Source: Caenispirillum salinarum AK4
Lineage (GTDB): Bacteria; Pseudomonadota; Alphaproteobacteria; Rhodospirillales; Rhodospirillaceae
Direction: 5' to 3'
DNA: 64,000 nucleotides
Assembly: GCF_000315795.1 (NCBI RefSeq)
Contig: NZ_ANHY01000019.1
Location: 62,001 to 126,000, forward strand
The notes below the pieces were generated by a model. That model did no database searches, was not told the DNA's origin, and was given only the letters and a program-made list of their open reading frames with translations. A program made the position numbers and the translations under genes. Below are positions 15,587-23,221 of this stretch, piece after piece; position 1 is the stretch's first letter, and each line of letters begins with the position of its first letter.

Positions 15587-15650
15587 GCGGGGCAGCCGCC
15601 CCGCACCCCGCTCGGAGGGCGCCGCGCCCTCCGAACCTCGCGGGTTTTCT
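15587..15650 (+). repeat. GC-rich double-palindrome downstream repeat, copy after leuA
   Basis: It consists of GCGGGGCAGCCGCCCCGC, a linker ACCCCGCTC, GGAGGGCGCCGCGCCCTCC, then GAACCTCGCGGGTTTTC. The same unit occurs in reverse orientation at 17835-17896 and in half at 16526-16575. Two adjoining stems followed by a T-run suggest it also ends leuA transcription. Confidence 0.7.
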
Positions 15651-15692
15651 TGTTTTGGTTGTGCTGCGGAAGGCTTCCTCTTACAGTGAGGC

Positions 15693-16118
15693 ATACTTCG
15701 TATTGTTCTTGATACCGCCGTTCTAGTCGCCGGCCTTCGCAGCAAACGCGGGGCGAGCTTTCGGCTGCTTGAGATGGTCGCGGATCGACGCGTCCTTCCC
15801 TTGGCGTCCACTGCGCTATATCTTGAATACGAGGCGGTTCTGAAACGGCCGGAACATCTGGCCGCGATGCATCTGAGCGCGGCCGACGTTGACGACTTGC
15901 TAAGCGGATTGAGCCGTGCGTTGCAACCAGTTCATTTGCATTATACTTGGCGTCCGCAGCTTCGCGATCCGGGTGACGAACTCGTGCTTGAGGTTGCCGT
16001 AAACGGTGGTGCGGACTTCATCGTCACGCATAATATCCGCGACTTCGGCAGTGCCTCGGCACTCTTTGAATTCAGCGTTTGCACGCCTGGGCAGCTTCTG
16101 AGCAGGATCATATCATGA
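15693..16118 (+). CDS. PIN-domain toxin-like nuclease, without a standard start codon
   Basis: The frame encodes a full PIN fold of the putative-toxin PIN family: RIVLDTAVLVAGLRSKRG with the first catalytic Asp, LYLEYEAVLKRPEH with the acidic Glu, and ADFIVTHNIRDFG with the last Asp. Such proteins are Mg-dependent RNases. No ATG, GTG or TTG lies between the in-frame stop at 15687 and the conserved start of the domain. The best-placed initiator is ATA at 15693, four bases after GAGG; the next ATG (15774) would remove the first catalytic strand. Either ATA is used or a mutated start has silenced the gene. It overlaps the following gene by ATGA. GC content is lower than in neighbouring genes, suggesting transfer. 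Confidence 0.7.
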   Translation: MLRIVLDTAVLVAGLRSKRGASFRLLEMVADRRVLPLASTALYLEYEAVLKRPEHLAAMHLSAADVDDLLSGLSRALQPVHLHYTWRPQLRDPGDELVLEVAVNGGADFIVTHNIRDFGSASALFEFSVCTPGQLLSRIIS

Positions 16119-16366
16119 GCGTTTCCCTGACCCTTCCCGAGTCACTGGAACAGGCCGCGCGCCAGATGGCCGACCAGAGCGGCGTGACGCTTGATGAGTT
16201 CGTGGCGTCGGCCTTGGCGGAGAAGATCGGCGCGCTCTCCACCGAGGAGTTCTTCCGTAAGAAACGCGAAGGCGCGACCTTGGACGACTTCCGGAAATAT
16301 CTTGATAATGTGCCGGATGTACCGCCAGAGCCCGGTGATGAGCTGCCGGACGGTTGGTCTCAATGA
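16115..16366 (+). CDS. Antitoxin-like protein paired with the PIN toxin
   Basis: The 83-residue product starts VSLTLPESLEQAARQMADQSGVTLDEFVASALAEKI, a strand followed by two helices as in ribbon-helix-helix antitoxins. An acidic C-terminal tail (VPDVPPEPGDELPDGW) could plug the toxin active site. It overlaps the PIN gene by four bases (ATGA) and overlaps the next small gene the same way, so translation is probably coupled. Toxin-before-antitoxin order is the less common arrangement. The family assignment rests on pattern and context. Confidence 0.72.
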   Translation: MSVSLTLPESLEQAARQMADQSGVTLDEFVASALAEKIGALSTEEFFRKKREGATLDDFRKYLDNVPDVPPEPGDELPDGWSQ

Positions 16367-16527
16367 CGGATAAACCGGAAAAGCGAGAAGAAGAGAACGT
16401 TCCTTCTCCGCAGCAACGGACGTTAGTCGACCTGCTTCGCCAGGACGATCCGGGGGCGGACTTTGATTTTCAGCCGGAACCGCTGAGCGGCCCTCTTACC
16501 CGCCCCGTGAACCTTTCTGAAGACTAA
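16363..16527 (+). CDS. Small acidic protein, third gene of the PIN operon (54 aa)
   Basis: An ATG overlaps the antitoxin stop codon (ATGA) and opens a 54-codon frame ending TAA at 16527. The product starts MTDKPEKREEENVPSPQQRT and contains LVDLLRQDDPGADFDFQPEP. It is strongly charged, with a short amphipathic helix (LVDLLRQ) and acidic residues after it. I do not recognise it. The two consecutive four-base overlaps argue that it is translated with the toxin and antitoxin. It might be an additional antitoxin, a connector or an anti-degradation factor, all speculative. Confidence 0.6.
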   Translation: MTDKPEKREEENVPSPQQRTLVDLLRQDDPGADFDFQPEPLSGPLTRPVNLSED

Positions 16528-16575
16528 CCCGCGAGGTCCGGAGGGCGCGGCGTCCCGCCGGAGGAGCCCCCCGAA
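16526..16575 (-). repeat. GC-rich downstream repeat, partial copy
   Basis: AACCCGCGAGGTCCGGAGGGCGCGGCG is the reverse complement of the right half of the unit after leuA (written here in two parts: AACCCGCGAGGTCC and GGAGGGCGCGGCG). The left half has decayed to CCGCCGGAGGAGCCCCCC. It overlaps the stop codon of the 54-residue gene. Confidence 0.55.
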
Positions 16576-16624
16576 CGTCATAACGAGCAGGCTAATACTG
16601 GACGACAGTTGAAAACATACACTT

Positions 16625-16747
16625 GTCATCCGGCAAGGCCGACTGGCCGCCGCGCCCACTGGCGCGTAAGCCAGCGTGGCGCTTGGAGCCGAAGGCGTGC
16701 GCGGAAGCGCGCACACTGTAGCCTCAATGATTTCAATCATCGAGGCG
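16625..16747 (-). repeat. Dispersed repeat with ATGATT/AATCAT palindrome, copy 2 of 2
   Basis: Read on the minus strand it begins with the near-palindrome CCTCGATGATTGAAATCATT and ends with ACGCGCCAG, GGGCGCGGCGGCCAGTCGGC and CTTGCCGG, matching 10741-10834. A central hairpin GTGTGCGCGCTTCCGCGCAC is present only here. Its end supplies the last few codons and stop of the flavin monooxygenase gene. Confidence 0.7.
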
Positions 16748-17747
16748 TAAAAGAGAGCCCCGCTTTCCTGAAACTCTCGGCCGTGATTTGGAACGAGCGC
16801 AAGCGGGCGCCGTGGTTGAATATCTGGGCTGTAACCATGATCTCGTCCGCGCCGGTCGCGCGCACGAATTCGGCCAGCCCCGACTGCACCGTCTCCGGCG
16901 AGCCCACGACCGAGCAGCGCAGCGCATGGCCGATCATAGCGCGCTCCGCAGGATCGCAGACGTCTTCGATGCGCTCCACCGGCGGCGGCAGCTTACCGGG
17001 CCGGCCGCGGCGCAGGGCGACGAACTGCTGCTGGAGCGACGTGAAAAGGCGCTGAGCCTCCCCATCCGTTTCCGCAGCGAAGACGTTGAGCCCAAGCATG
17101 ATGTGCGGCCGATCAAGTTGCTCTGACGGCTGGAAGTCGCGCCTGTAGACGGCCATGGCCTGTTCCATCGCGTCCGGTGCGAAATGCGATGCGAAGGCAA
17201 ACGGCAGTCCAAGGCGCCCGGCCAATTGGGCGCTGAACAGGCTCGACCCAAGCAACCAGATCGGCACGTTGAGGCCCGCGCCGGGGACCGCCCGCACAGC
17301 CTGACCCGGGCGTGGCTCGGCGAAAAACGCCTGAAGCTTAAGCACATCCTGCGGGAAACGGTCGCCGCTGTTGCCCATATCCCGCCGCAGAGCCATCGCC
17401 GTCCGTTGGTCAGTTCCCGGCGCGCGGCCAAGCCCAAGGTCGATGCGGCCCGGATACAGCGATTCCAGCGTCCCGAACTGCTCCGCGACCACCAAAGGCG
17501 CATGGTTCGGCAGCATCACCCCGCCGGACCCGACCCGGATGCTGCTGGTGCCTCCGGCAACGTGGCCGATGAGGACCGCCGTCGCCGCACTCCCGATCCC
17601 GGGCATGTTGTGATGCTCGGCGAGCCAGTAGCGCGTGTATCCAAGGCGCTCAGCCAGCCGCGCCAATTCGAGCGAATTTCGGAATGCAGCGGCCGCATCG
17701 CTGCCGTCAGCGATCGGTACAAGATCAAGAACGGAAAGGGCTGTCAC
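16737..17747 (-). CDS. LLM-class flavin-dependent monooxygenase (luciferase-like, MsnO8 type)
   Basis: The 336-residue product is a TIM-barrel flavin enzyme of the bacterial-luciferase superfamily. It shows [12 protein letters not shown] at the start, [12 protein letters not shown] with the conserved [24 protein letters not shown] and [15 protein letters not shown]. Members use reduced FMN or F420 to oxidise organic substrates; the substrate here is unknown. I placed the start at GTG 17747, preceded by AAGGGA, because the 29 residues encoded further upstream do not resemble the family. The last codons and the stop lie inside a dispersed repeat. Confidence 0.88.
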   Translation of the reverse strand: MTALSVLDLVPIADGSDAAAAFRNSLELARLAERLGYTRYWLAEHHNMPGIGSAATAVLIGHVAGGTSSIRVGSGGVMLPNHAPLVVAEQFGTLESLYPGRIDLGLGRAPGTDQRTAMALRRDMGNSGDRFPQDVLKLQAFFAEPRPGQAVRAVPGAGLNVPIWLLGSSLFSAQLAGRLGLPFAFASHFAPDAMEQAMAVYRRDFQPSEQLDRPHIMLGLNVFAAETDGEAQRLFTSLQQQFVALRRGRPGKLPPPVERIEDVCDPAERAMIGHALRCSVVGSPETVQSGLAEFVRATGADEIMVTAQIFNHGARLRSFQITAESFRKAGLSFTPR

Positions 17748-17834
17748 GTGCTGTCCCTTTGACTCTGAAAAGGAATGAGCAAAGCGCTCGTCAGCACCGG
17801 ATGTGGGTCTGCATGAGCGCAGCATCCACCACAC

Positions 17835-17896
17835 TGCGAGGTCCGGAGGGCGCGGCGCCCTCCGGGCGGGGTGCGGGGGCTGCCGCCCCGCGCGGA
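17835..17896 (-). repeat. GC-rich double-palindrome downstream repeat, copy after the ArsC-like gene
   Basis: On the minus strand it reads GCGGGGCGGCAGCCCCCGC, ACCCCGCCC, GGAGGGCGCCGCGCCCTCC, GGACCTCGC. It has the same orientation relative to the preceding gene as the copy behind leuA. It begins 24 bases after the ArsC-like stop codon. Confidence 0.7.
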
Positions 17897-17919
17897 CGTC
17901 AGGCCGCTCAGGCTCAGGC

Positions 17920-18282
17920 TCAGGCCTCCGCCGCCGCCCGCTCCCGCAGCGCGTCCTTCTGTTCCTGCTTGAAGCCCAGCAGCACGCGGTCTCCCAGGTC
18001 GAACAGCGGGCGCTTGACCAGGGCCGGGTGCTCCAGGATCAGGGCCTTGGCGCCGGCATCATCCAGTCCCTCGCGCTGGTCTTCGGACAGGCCGCGCCAG
18101 GTGGTGCCGCGCTTGTTGATGAGCGTCTCCCATCCCAGCAGGTCCAGCCAGCCCGAAACCTCCGCTTCGGGGACGCCGTCCTTGCGCAGGTCGTGGAAGC
18201 GGTGGGGGATGCTTTCTTCCATCATCCACTTCAGCGCCTTGCGGCAGGTATCGCAGGTTTTCAGGCCGTAGACGGTGATCAT
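17920..18282 (-). CDS. ArsC/Spx-family reductase (YffB-like)
   Basis: The 120-residue protein opens [20 protein letters not shown] with the thioredoxin-fold active site CDTC, then [14 protein letters not shown], and ends with [20 protein letters not shown], the ArsC-family arginine/proline signature. YffB-type members resemble arsenate reductases but have not been shown to reduce arsenate. No ars genes are adjacent. GGAGGACACCCC precedes the ATG at 18282. The longer open frame upstream is not supported. Confidence 0.88.
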   Translation of the reverse strand: MITVYGLKTCDTCRKALKWMMEESIPHRFHDLRKDGVPEAEVSGWLDLLGWETLINKRGTTWRGLSEDQREGLDDAGAKALILEHPALVKRPLFDLGDRVLLGFKQEQKDALRERAAAEA

Positions 18283-18476
18283 GGGGTGTCCTCCCTTCCC
18301 TCGCCCTGGGATGGGCGGGTGCGTTTGCGTTGATGGGTCCGGGCATGAAAAGACCGGCCTCGGCGGGATGCCGGGCCGGTCGGCCGGACAGGTGGGAGGA
18401 AGGTCGCCCGAGCGGGTACGGCTGTCAATCGTCGTGATCGGCAGCCGGCACAACCATCGGCCGAAGGGAGGAGGCT

Positions 18477-18737
18477 TCAGGCCATCTCGTTGACGGTGCG
18501 GCCGCGGTCGGGGTCGGCTTCGACCGGGACCATGCGGCGGGCGCGTTCGGCTTCCTGGGCGGACTGTTCCTGCGCGGCGTGGGCGGCGGTGATGGCCACC
18601 GGGTCTTCCGTCGCCTCGCCCTGGGGCGTGAGCGCCTGCTGGGTCTGAGGCTGCTGGGTCATGGCAGCGGCGGCGGCAGCCACGGCCGCGCCGGCGATGG
18701 CGTCCTGCGAGGGATAGGGAACCGGTTGCACGTACAT
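18477..18737 (-). CDS. Hypothetical small protein, Ala/Gln-rich
   Basis: This 86-residue frame starts behind a good GGGAG site. The product is low in complexity: AGAAVAAAAAAM, then TQQPQTQQALTPQGEATEDP, then a more regular ending RMVPVEADPDRGRTVNEMA. No membrane helix or signal peptide is evident. I do not recognise a family. It lies between the ArsC-like gene and a LysE exporter on the same strand, separated from both by gaps of 80-200 bases, so it is probably transcribed alone. Confidence 0.55.
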   Translation of the reverse strand: MYVQPVPYPSQDAIAGAAVAAAAAAMTQQPQTQQALTPQGEATEDPVAITAAHAAQEQSAQEAERARRMVPVEADPDRGRTVNEMA

Positions 18738-18817
18738 GTCGCTCTCCCGCGTCGGGATCGAGTCCGATATTCAATATACCACTTACGATCCCCACCCCAA
18801 AACGGTTTCGGGCGGCG

Positions 18818-19459
18818 TTACATCCGCCGCGCAACCGCCAGAAGGGCACCCGCGCCGATCAGCATGCCGCCGGACAGGCGGTTGACCAGCCGCCCGAAGC
18901 CCGCACGCTTGAGCAACGGCACAAGGCGGCCGCCGCCGGTGGCGTAGGTCATGATCCACAGGAACTCGCAGACGGCGAACGTCACCGCCAGGATGGCCAC
19001 CTGCCCCGCCAGCGGCTGGGCGGTCTCCAGGAACTGCGGGAACAGGGCGACGAAGAAGACGATGGCCTTGGGGTTGGAGAAGCACACCAGGAACGCCTGC
19101 GCCCCCAGCTTCCAGGCCGCCGTGGGCTTGGGGGCCGCTTCCCCGGCGGCCTCGGCCTCGGAGGTATCCACGAGGCCCGGCGCCCGCCAGGTCTTCACGC
19201 CCAGGAACAGCAGGTAGGCGACGCCGCACCACTTCACGATGGAGAACGCCGTCTCCGACGCCGCCAGCAGGGCCCCGAGGCCGGTAACCGAGACGACCAT
19301 CAGGATCATCAGCGCGGCGATGGTGCCGATGCCCGTCGCCACCGCCTTGCGCGGCCCGAAGCGGATGCCGTGGCTGAGCGCCAGCAGCATGTTTGGGCCG
19401 GGCGTGGCCGACAGGAAGAAGACAGTGGTGACGAACAGGACCCAGGTGTGCCAATCCAT
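18818..19459 (-). CDS. LysE/RhtB-family amino-acid exporter
   Basis: The 213-residue inner-membrane protein has about six helices and the family landmark FFLSATPGPNMLLALSHGIRFGPRKA near the N-terminus (here cited in part: SATPGPNMLLALSHGI), followed by VKWCGVAYLLFLGVKTW and FLVCFSNPKAIVFFVALFPQF. LysE/RhtB carriers export lysine, threonine, homoserine lactone or related compounds. The start is the ATG at 19459; a very long antisense-type open frame upstream is spurious. It is divergent from the cupin hydroxylase gene. A second family member is at 40952-41644. Confidence 0.88.
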   Translation of the reverse strand: MDWHTWVLFVTTVFFLSATPGPNMLLALSHGIRFGPRKAVATGIGTIAALMILMVVSVTGLGALLAASETAFSIVKWCGVAYLLFLGVKTWRAPGLVDTSEAEAAGEAAPKPTAAWKLGAQAFLVCFSNPKAIVFFVALFPQFLETAQPLAGQVAILAVTFAVCEFLWIMTYATGGGRLVPLLKRAGFGRLVNRLSGGMLIGAGALLAVARRM

Positions 19460-19627
19460 GGCGGGAGCTTTCAGAAAACAGCGGTTGCGCCAGTCAATCG
19501 GCCCGCACCATATCCGGCTTCCGGCGCCCGCGACAGGGCCATTCCGCCGCGCTCTCGACAACCGGGCGCGGCGGTGGCAAGGTGCGCCTCCGCATTCCCC
19601 CACAGACTTTACCGGAGAGCCTCGCCG

Positions 19628-20803
19628 ATGCCGGCCGATGCCGCGGACACCTTTTTCGGCGTGATGTCCGTCGAGCGCTTCCTGTCGGAGTACTGGCAGA
19701 AGAAGCCGCTGTTCATCAAGGGCGCCCTGCCCGGTTTCGAAAGCCCCATCACGCCCGACGAGCTGGCCGGCCTGTCGGTGGAGCCGGACGTGGAAAGCCG
19801 CGTGGTGCTGGAGACCGGGCCAGAGCAGTGGGAGCTGCGCCACGGCCCCTTCGAGGACGACACCTTCCACGCCCTGCCGCGCGAGCGCTGGACGCTGCTG
19901 GTGCAGGGCGTCGACACCTGGGTGCCCGAGGTGGCGGCGCTGGTGGACCGGTTCCGCTTCATCCCCAACTGGCGCATCGACGACGTGATGATCTCCTACG
20001 CCGCCGACAAGGGCGGCGTGGGGCCGCACTACGACACCTACGACGTGTTTCTGCTGCAGGGCCTCGGCCGGCGGCGGTGGGAGATCGGCGAGATGTGCGA
20101 CGGCGCGACGCCGCGCCTCGACCACCCGTCCCTGCGCATCCTCAAGGAATTCCAGGCCCAGGGCGGCTGGGACTGCGAGCCCGGCGACCTGCTCTACCTG
20201 CCGCCGCGGCTGGCGCACCTGGGCGTGGCGCTGGGCAACGACTGCATGACGTACTCCATCGGCTTCCGCGCGCCGGGTGTGGCGGACATGATCCGCAGCT
20301 TCGCCGCCACGGTGGCCGACCGGGTGGCCGACGAGGACCGCTACGAGGACTCCGACCTCGCCCGTCAGGTCAATCCCGGCGAGATCACGCCGGAGACGGT
20401 GGAGCGCGTCCGCCGCCTCATCATGGAGCGGCTGGACGACAGCGACAGCCTGGCGGCCTGGTTCGGCAAGCACGTCACCGAGCCCAAGTACGACCATGTG
20501 CCCGAGCCGCCCGAGGAGCCGGTGGGCGTGAACGAGGTGCGCGAGGCCCTCAACGACCCTGACACGGTGCTGCTGCGGGCCGAGGGTAGCCGGTTCGCCT
20601 ATCAGGAGCGGCGCGGCGGCGGCTTGCGGCTGTTCGTCGACGGCGAGGGCTACCTGTGCGCCGGCGCCGCGGCGGATCTGGCCAAGGCCCTGTGCGCCGG
20701 GACCGAACTGCCGGCGGCGGAGGCGCGTCCGCTGGTGACCGATGCCCATGCGCTGGCCCTGCTGGCCGAACTGGTGGACCGGGGGTCGCTGTACCTTGGC
20801 TGA
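19628..20803 (+). CDS. Cupin (JmjC-like) ribosomal oxygenase, YcfD/RoxA type
   Basis: The 391-residue protein matches the 2-oxoglutarate/Fe(II) ribosomal oxygenases, which hydroxylate an arginine of ribosomal protein L16. The iron site is visible as VGPHYDTYDVFLLQGLGRRRW (HxD) and the distal histidine in PPRLAHLGVALG. It begins FFGVMSVERFLSEYWQKKPLF, the family's substrate-side opening. The C-terminal part (about residues 230-391) carries the dimerisation and winged-helix regions. The ATG at 19628 follows GGAGAG. It overlaps the FtsJ-type methyltransferase gene by eight bases, making a ribosome-modification pair. Confidence 0.88.
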   Translation: MPADAADTFFGVMSVERFLSEYWQKKPLFIKGALPGFESPITPDELAGLSVEPDVESRVVLETGPEQWELRHGPFEDDTFHALPRERWTLLVQGVDTWVPEVAALVDRFRFIPNWRIDDVMISYAADKGGVGPHYDTYDVFLLQGLGRRRWEIGEMCDGATPRLDHPSLRILKEFQAQGGWDCEPGDLLYLPPRLAHLGVALGNDCMTYSIGFRAPGVADMIRSFAATVADRVADEDRYEDSDLARQVNPGEITPETVERVRRLIMERLDDSDSLAAWFGKHVTEPKYDHVPEPPEEPVGVNEVREALNDPDTVLLRAEGSRFAYQERRGGGLRLFVDGEGYLCAGAAADLAKALCAGTELPAAEARPLVTDAHALALLAELVDRGSLYLG

Positions 20804-21731
20804 GCCCGTCGTCACCCCCTACCCCTTCACCGGCTACCTGGCGCCGGAGGGGTTCCTGGACCCGCTGCTGGAGGAACTGGGCGGGGCCGTGGACCATGTT
20901 CACGGCCGTCTGGTCTTCTGCCCCGGCCCGCCGCGCGCCGCCGCCTGGGCGCAGAACGTGTGGCGCGCGCCCGTGATGATCCGGTTCGAGAGCAACGGCG
21001 AGGCCGCGCGGGCGCTGAAATCCATCCAGCGCAACTGGTGGCCCTACACCGTGGAGCATCACCGCCGCGCCGCGCTGATCACGGAAAAGCTGCCGCATGT
21101 CTCGGCCAAGCCGCTGGTGTTCCCAAGCCCGGCTCCGGCGGCGCCGCTGGGCTCCTGGACGCTGCTGGACCGCAACACCATGATCGCGGCGGCGGATTGT
21201 TCCTCGCCCTTCCCCAACGGCGAAGTCACCTTCGTGGAGGACCGCGAAGGGCCGCCCAGCCGCGCCTATCTGAAGCTGTGGGAGGCCTTCACCCTGCTCG
21301 GCCGCATGCCGGGGCCGGGAGACCGCTGCGTCGACCTGGGCGCCTGCCCCGGCGGCTGGACCTGGGTGCTGCAGGGCCTGGGGGCCGATGTACTGGCGGT
21401 CGACAAGGCGCCGCTGGCCCCCGAGGTGGCGCGCCTTCCGCGCGTGTCCGAGCAACGCGAAAGTGCATTCGGGCTTGAGCCTGCGGATATCGGACCAGTT
21501 GATTGGCTTTTCTCTGACGTGATCTGTTATCCGGAAAGACTTCTGCGACTTGCGAATCGGTGGTGTACTTCCGGCTTGGTGCAAAACTTTATTTTCACCA
21601 TAAAATTTCAGGGTGAAACGGACCATGATACCGCAAAAGCATTTGCGGCCATCCCGGGAAGCAGACTGATGCACCTCTCGTGCAACAAGCATGAATTGAC
21701 CTGGATCAATTTGGCAGAACATCGCCCATAA
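20796..21731 (+). CDS. FtsJ-type rRNA methyltransferase (RlmM-like), mosaic 3' end
   Basis: This 311-residue SAM-dependent methyltransferase has an N-terminal RNA-binding-like part and an FtsJ domain with DLGACPGGWTWVLQGLGADV (motif I), VDWLFSDVICYPERLL and the end FIFTIKFQG, like RlmM, which 2'-O-methylates 23S rRNA C2498. The start is TTG at 20796, inside the end of the cupin gene, so the two are coupled. From about 21450 onward base composition falls to roughly half GC, and codons such as AGA, ATA, AAA, TTT and ATT become frequent, while the first two thirds are as GC-rich as the rest. The frame is intact, so the gene looks like a recombinant. Confidence 0.82.
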   Translation: MAEPVVTPYPFTGYLAPEGFLDPLLEELGGAVDHVHGRLVFCPGPPRAAAWAQNVWRAPVMIRFESNGEAARALKSIQRNWWPYTVEHHRRAALITEKLPHVSAKPLVFPSPAPAAPLGSWTLLDRNTMIAAADCSSPFPNGEVTFVEDREGPPSRAYLKLWEAFTLLGRMPGPGDRCVDLGACPGGWTWVLQGLGADVLAVDKAPLAPEVARLPRVSEQRESAFGLEPADIGPVDWLFSDVICYPERLLRLANRWCTSGLVQNFIFTIKFQGETDHDTAKAFAAIPGSRLMHLSCNKHELTWINLAEHRP

Positions 21732-21849
21732 GGTGTATTTTCCCGTTGCATCTTCCCCTCCTGTTCCGGTCAACTAAGCCGAACGGGGATCGGCCGCTCC
21801 GCCCGGACGGATGTTCCGGCGGCCGGTATCGAGGGTATGGGGAAGCAGA

Positions 21850-22047
21850 ATGATCAGTCATGCCGACGCGCGCGCCATCATCGACATGGAAACGCGGGAG
21901 CCCGCCCGGGCCGAACAGGCCCGGGCCCTGCAACTTTGCATCACCCACTTATGCCGGGACGCGGCAGAACTGGGCCTGGACGAGACCTACCGGACCCTCA
22001 TGTCCGCGGTTGCCACCATCGATGCCGAGTTGAAGCGCATCGACTGA
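21850..22047 (+). CDS. Hypothetical small protein (65 aa)
   Basis: The frame starts MISHADARAIIDMETREPARAE and is predicted as two or three soluble helices, ending YRTLMSAVATIDAELKRID. Two cysteines lie close together (LCITHLCRD). GGGAAG precedes the ATG. I do not recognise it. It follows the methyltransferase after about 120 bases and converges on ectD. Confidence 0.6.
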   Translation: MISHADARAIIDMETREPARAEQARALQLCITHLCRDAAELGLDETYRTLMSAVATIDAELKRID

Positions 22048-22103
22048 AGCGTGATAGCGGCGGCTCCTGCTCGCCCGGGCCGGTCTCGGAGCCCCAGGCC
22101 GTC

Positions 22104-22136
22104 GAAAAAAAGAGCCGCGCCCCGTTCGGGGCGCGA
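22104..22136 (-). terminator. Rho-independent terminator of ectD
   Basis: CGCGCCCC - GTTC - GGGGCGCG at 22116-22135, followed on the minus strand by GCTCTTTTTTT. It lies about 30 bases past the ectD stop and closes the ectoine operon. Confidence 0.88.
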
Positions 22137-22166
22137 CCTTTGCAAGACGCCGGATCGTGCGTCACC

Positions 22167-23066
22167 TTACCACTGGGAGACCGGGGTGAAGTCGCGGCTG
22201 CCCAGCATGTGGGGACGCAGTTCCTTCGGCCCGAATGCGTGGCGCGGGGCATTGCGCACGCTGTTGAACACGAAGAAGGCATTGCTGCGCGGATACGGCG
22301 TGATGTTGCCGTTGGAGCCGTGCATGGTGTTGCACTCGAAGAACACCACCGACCCCGCCGGGCCGGTCGGCTGCACGATGCCGCAGCGCTCTTCCAGCCA
22401 GGCCATGCTGCGGTTTGACGGCACGCCGAACTCCTGCTTGCGCAGGGACTGGCGGTAGTGGTCCTCCGGCGTGCCCCCCGAGCAGTGGACGAACCACTTG
22501 TGGCTGCCGGGCATGAACATGACGGGGCCGTTGACGTCGTTGTTCTCGGTCAGCCAGATGGCGCAGGAAACCATGCGCATGCGCGGCACACCGTCCTCGA
22601 CGTGCCAGGTCTCGAAGTCCGAGTGCCAGTAGAATTCCTTGCCCTTGAAGCCGGGCTTGTAGTTTATGCGGCTCTGGTGGACGTAGACGTCGTCGCCCAG
22701 AAGCTGCTGCGCCCGGCCGGCGATGGCGGCGCTGGAGGCCAGGGTGCGGAACACCTTGCTGCTTTCGTGGACGGCAAAGATGGAGCGGACGATGTCGCTG
22801 CCGGGCTCGCGGATCACCTCGTCGGCGTCGCTGTGGCGCCCCTCCTCGCACATACGGTCCAGTTCGGCCTTGAAGGCCCGCAGGTCCTCCTCGCCGAAGA
22901 AGCCCGGATAGAACAGGAAGCCGTCGCGCTCGTAGCTGTCCAGTTCATTCTGGGTGAGCGGGCCGTCTTCCGCCTTGCCGTAAACCACCGGGTCCTTCCG
23001 CTCGGAGATGGCGTCTTCGGTGGAATAGCGCGACGGGTAGAAGTCCTGCTCCTGGATCGCGTTCAT
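22167..23066 (-). CDS. ectD: Ectoine 5-hydroxylase
   Basis: EctD hydroxylates ectoine to 5-hydroxyectoine with Fe(II), 2-oxoglutarate and oxygen in the cytoplasm. The 299-residue protein has the family start QDFYPSRYSTEDAISERKDPVVYG (here shown in part: DFYPSRYSTEDAISERKDP), the iron motif FYWHSDFETWHVEDG, the distal iron histidine in CNTMHGSNGN and the 2-oxoglutarate arginine region YPRSNAFFVFNSVRN. The start at 23066 (MNAIQEQDF) fits family length. It is last in the ectABCD order, 155 bases after ectC with a terminator-like hairpin in between, so its expression may be lower or separately driven. Confidence 0.95.
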   Translation of the reverse strand: MNAIQEQDFYPSRYSTEDAISERKDPVVYGKAEDGPLTQNELDSYERDGFLFYPGFFGEEDLRAFKAELDRMCEEGRHSDADEVIREPGSDIVRSIFAVHESSKVFRTLASSAAIAGRAQQLLGDDVYVHQSRINYKPGFKGKEFYWHSDFETWHVEDGVPRMRMVSCAIWLTENNDVNGPVMFMPGSHKWFVHCSGGTPEDHYRQSLRKQEFGVPSNRSMAWLEERCGIVQPTGPAGSVVFFECNTMHGSNGNITPYPRSNAFFVFNSVRNAPRHAFGPKELRPHMLGSRDFTPVSQW

Positions 23067-23174
23067 GGTCGAAGCTCCTCTTATCCTTGTGGTTATCCGA
23101 TGAGCCCTTTCCTCAGGGGCGAGGCCGCCCACGGGGGCGGCCTCTGAAGGGGCGGCACGCTGCCGCCCGACGGG

Positions 23175-23208
23175 AAAAAACCGCCGTACCCTGTTGAGAA
23201 CGACGGTT
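23175..23208 (-). terminator. Terminator-like hairpin between ectC and ectD
   Basis: On the minus strand ACCGTCGT, a 14-base loop and ACGGCGGT form an eight-pair stem (one G-U) followed by TTTTTT. It starts 14 bases after the ectC stop and would reduce read-through into ectD. Confidence 0.65.
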
Positions 23209-23221
23209 TATTCCAGATAGA

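Noticed and set aside
21696..21709. TTGACCTGGATCAA, a good FNR-type match
   Set aside because: It lies inside the last codons (Leu-Thr-Trp-Ile-Asn) of the methyltransferase, and no gene starts at a suitable distance downstream on either strand; likely chance in the AT-richer segment.
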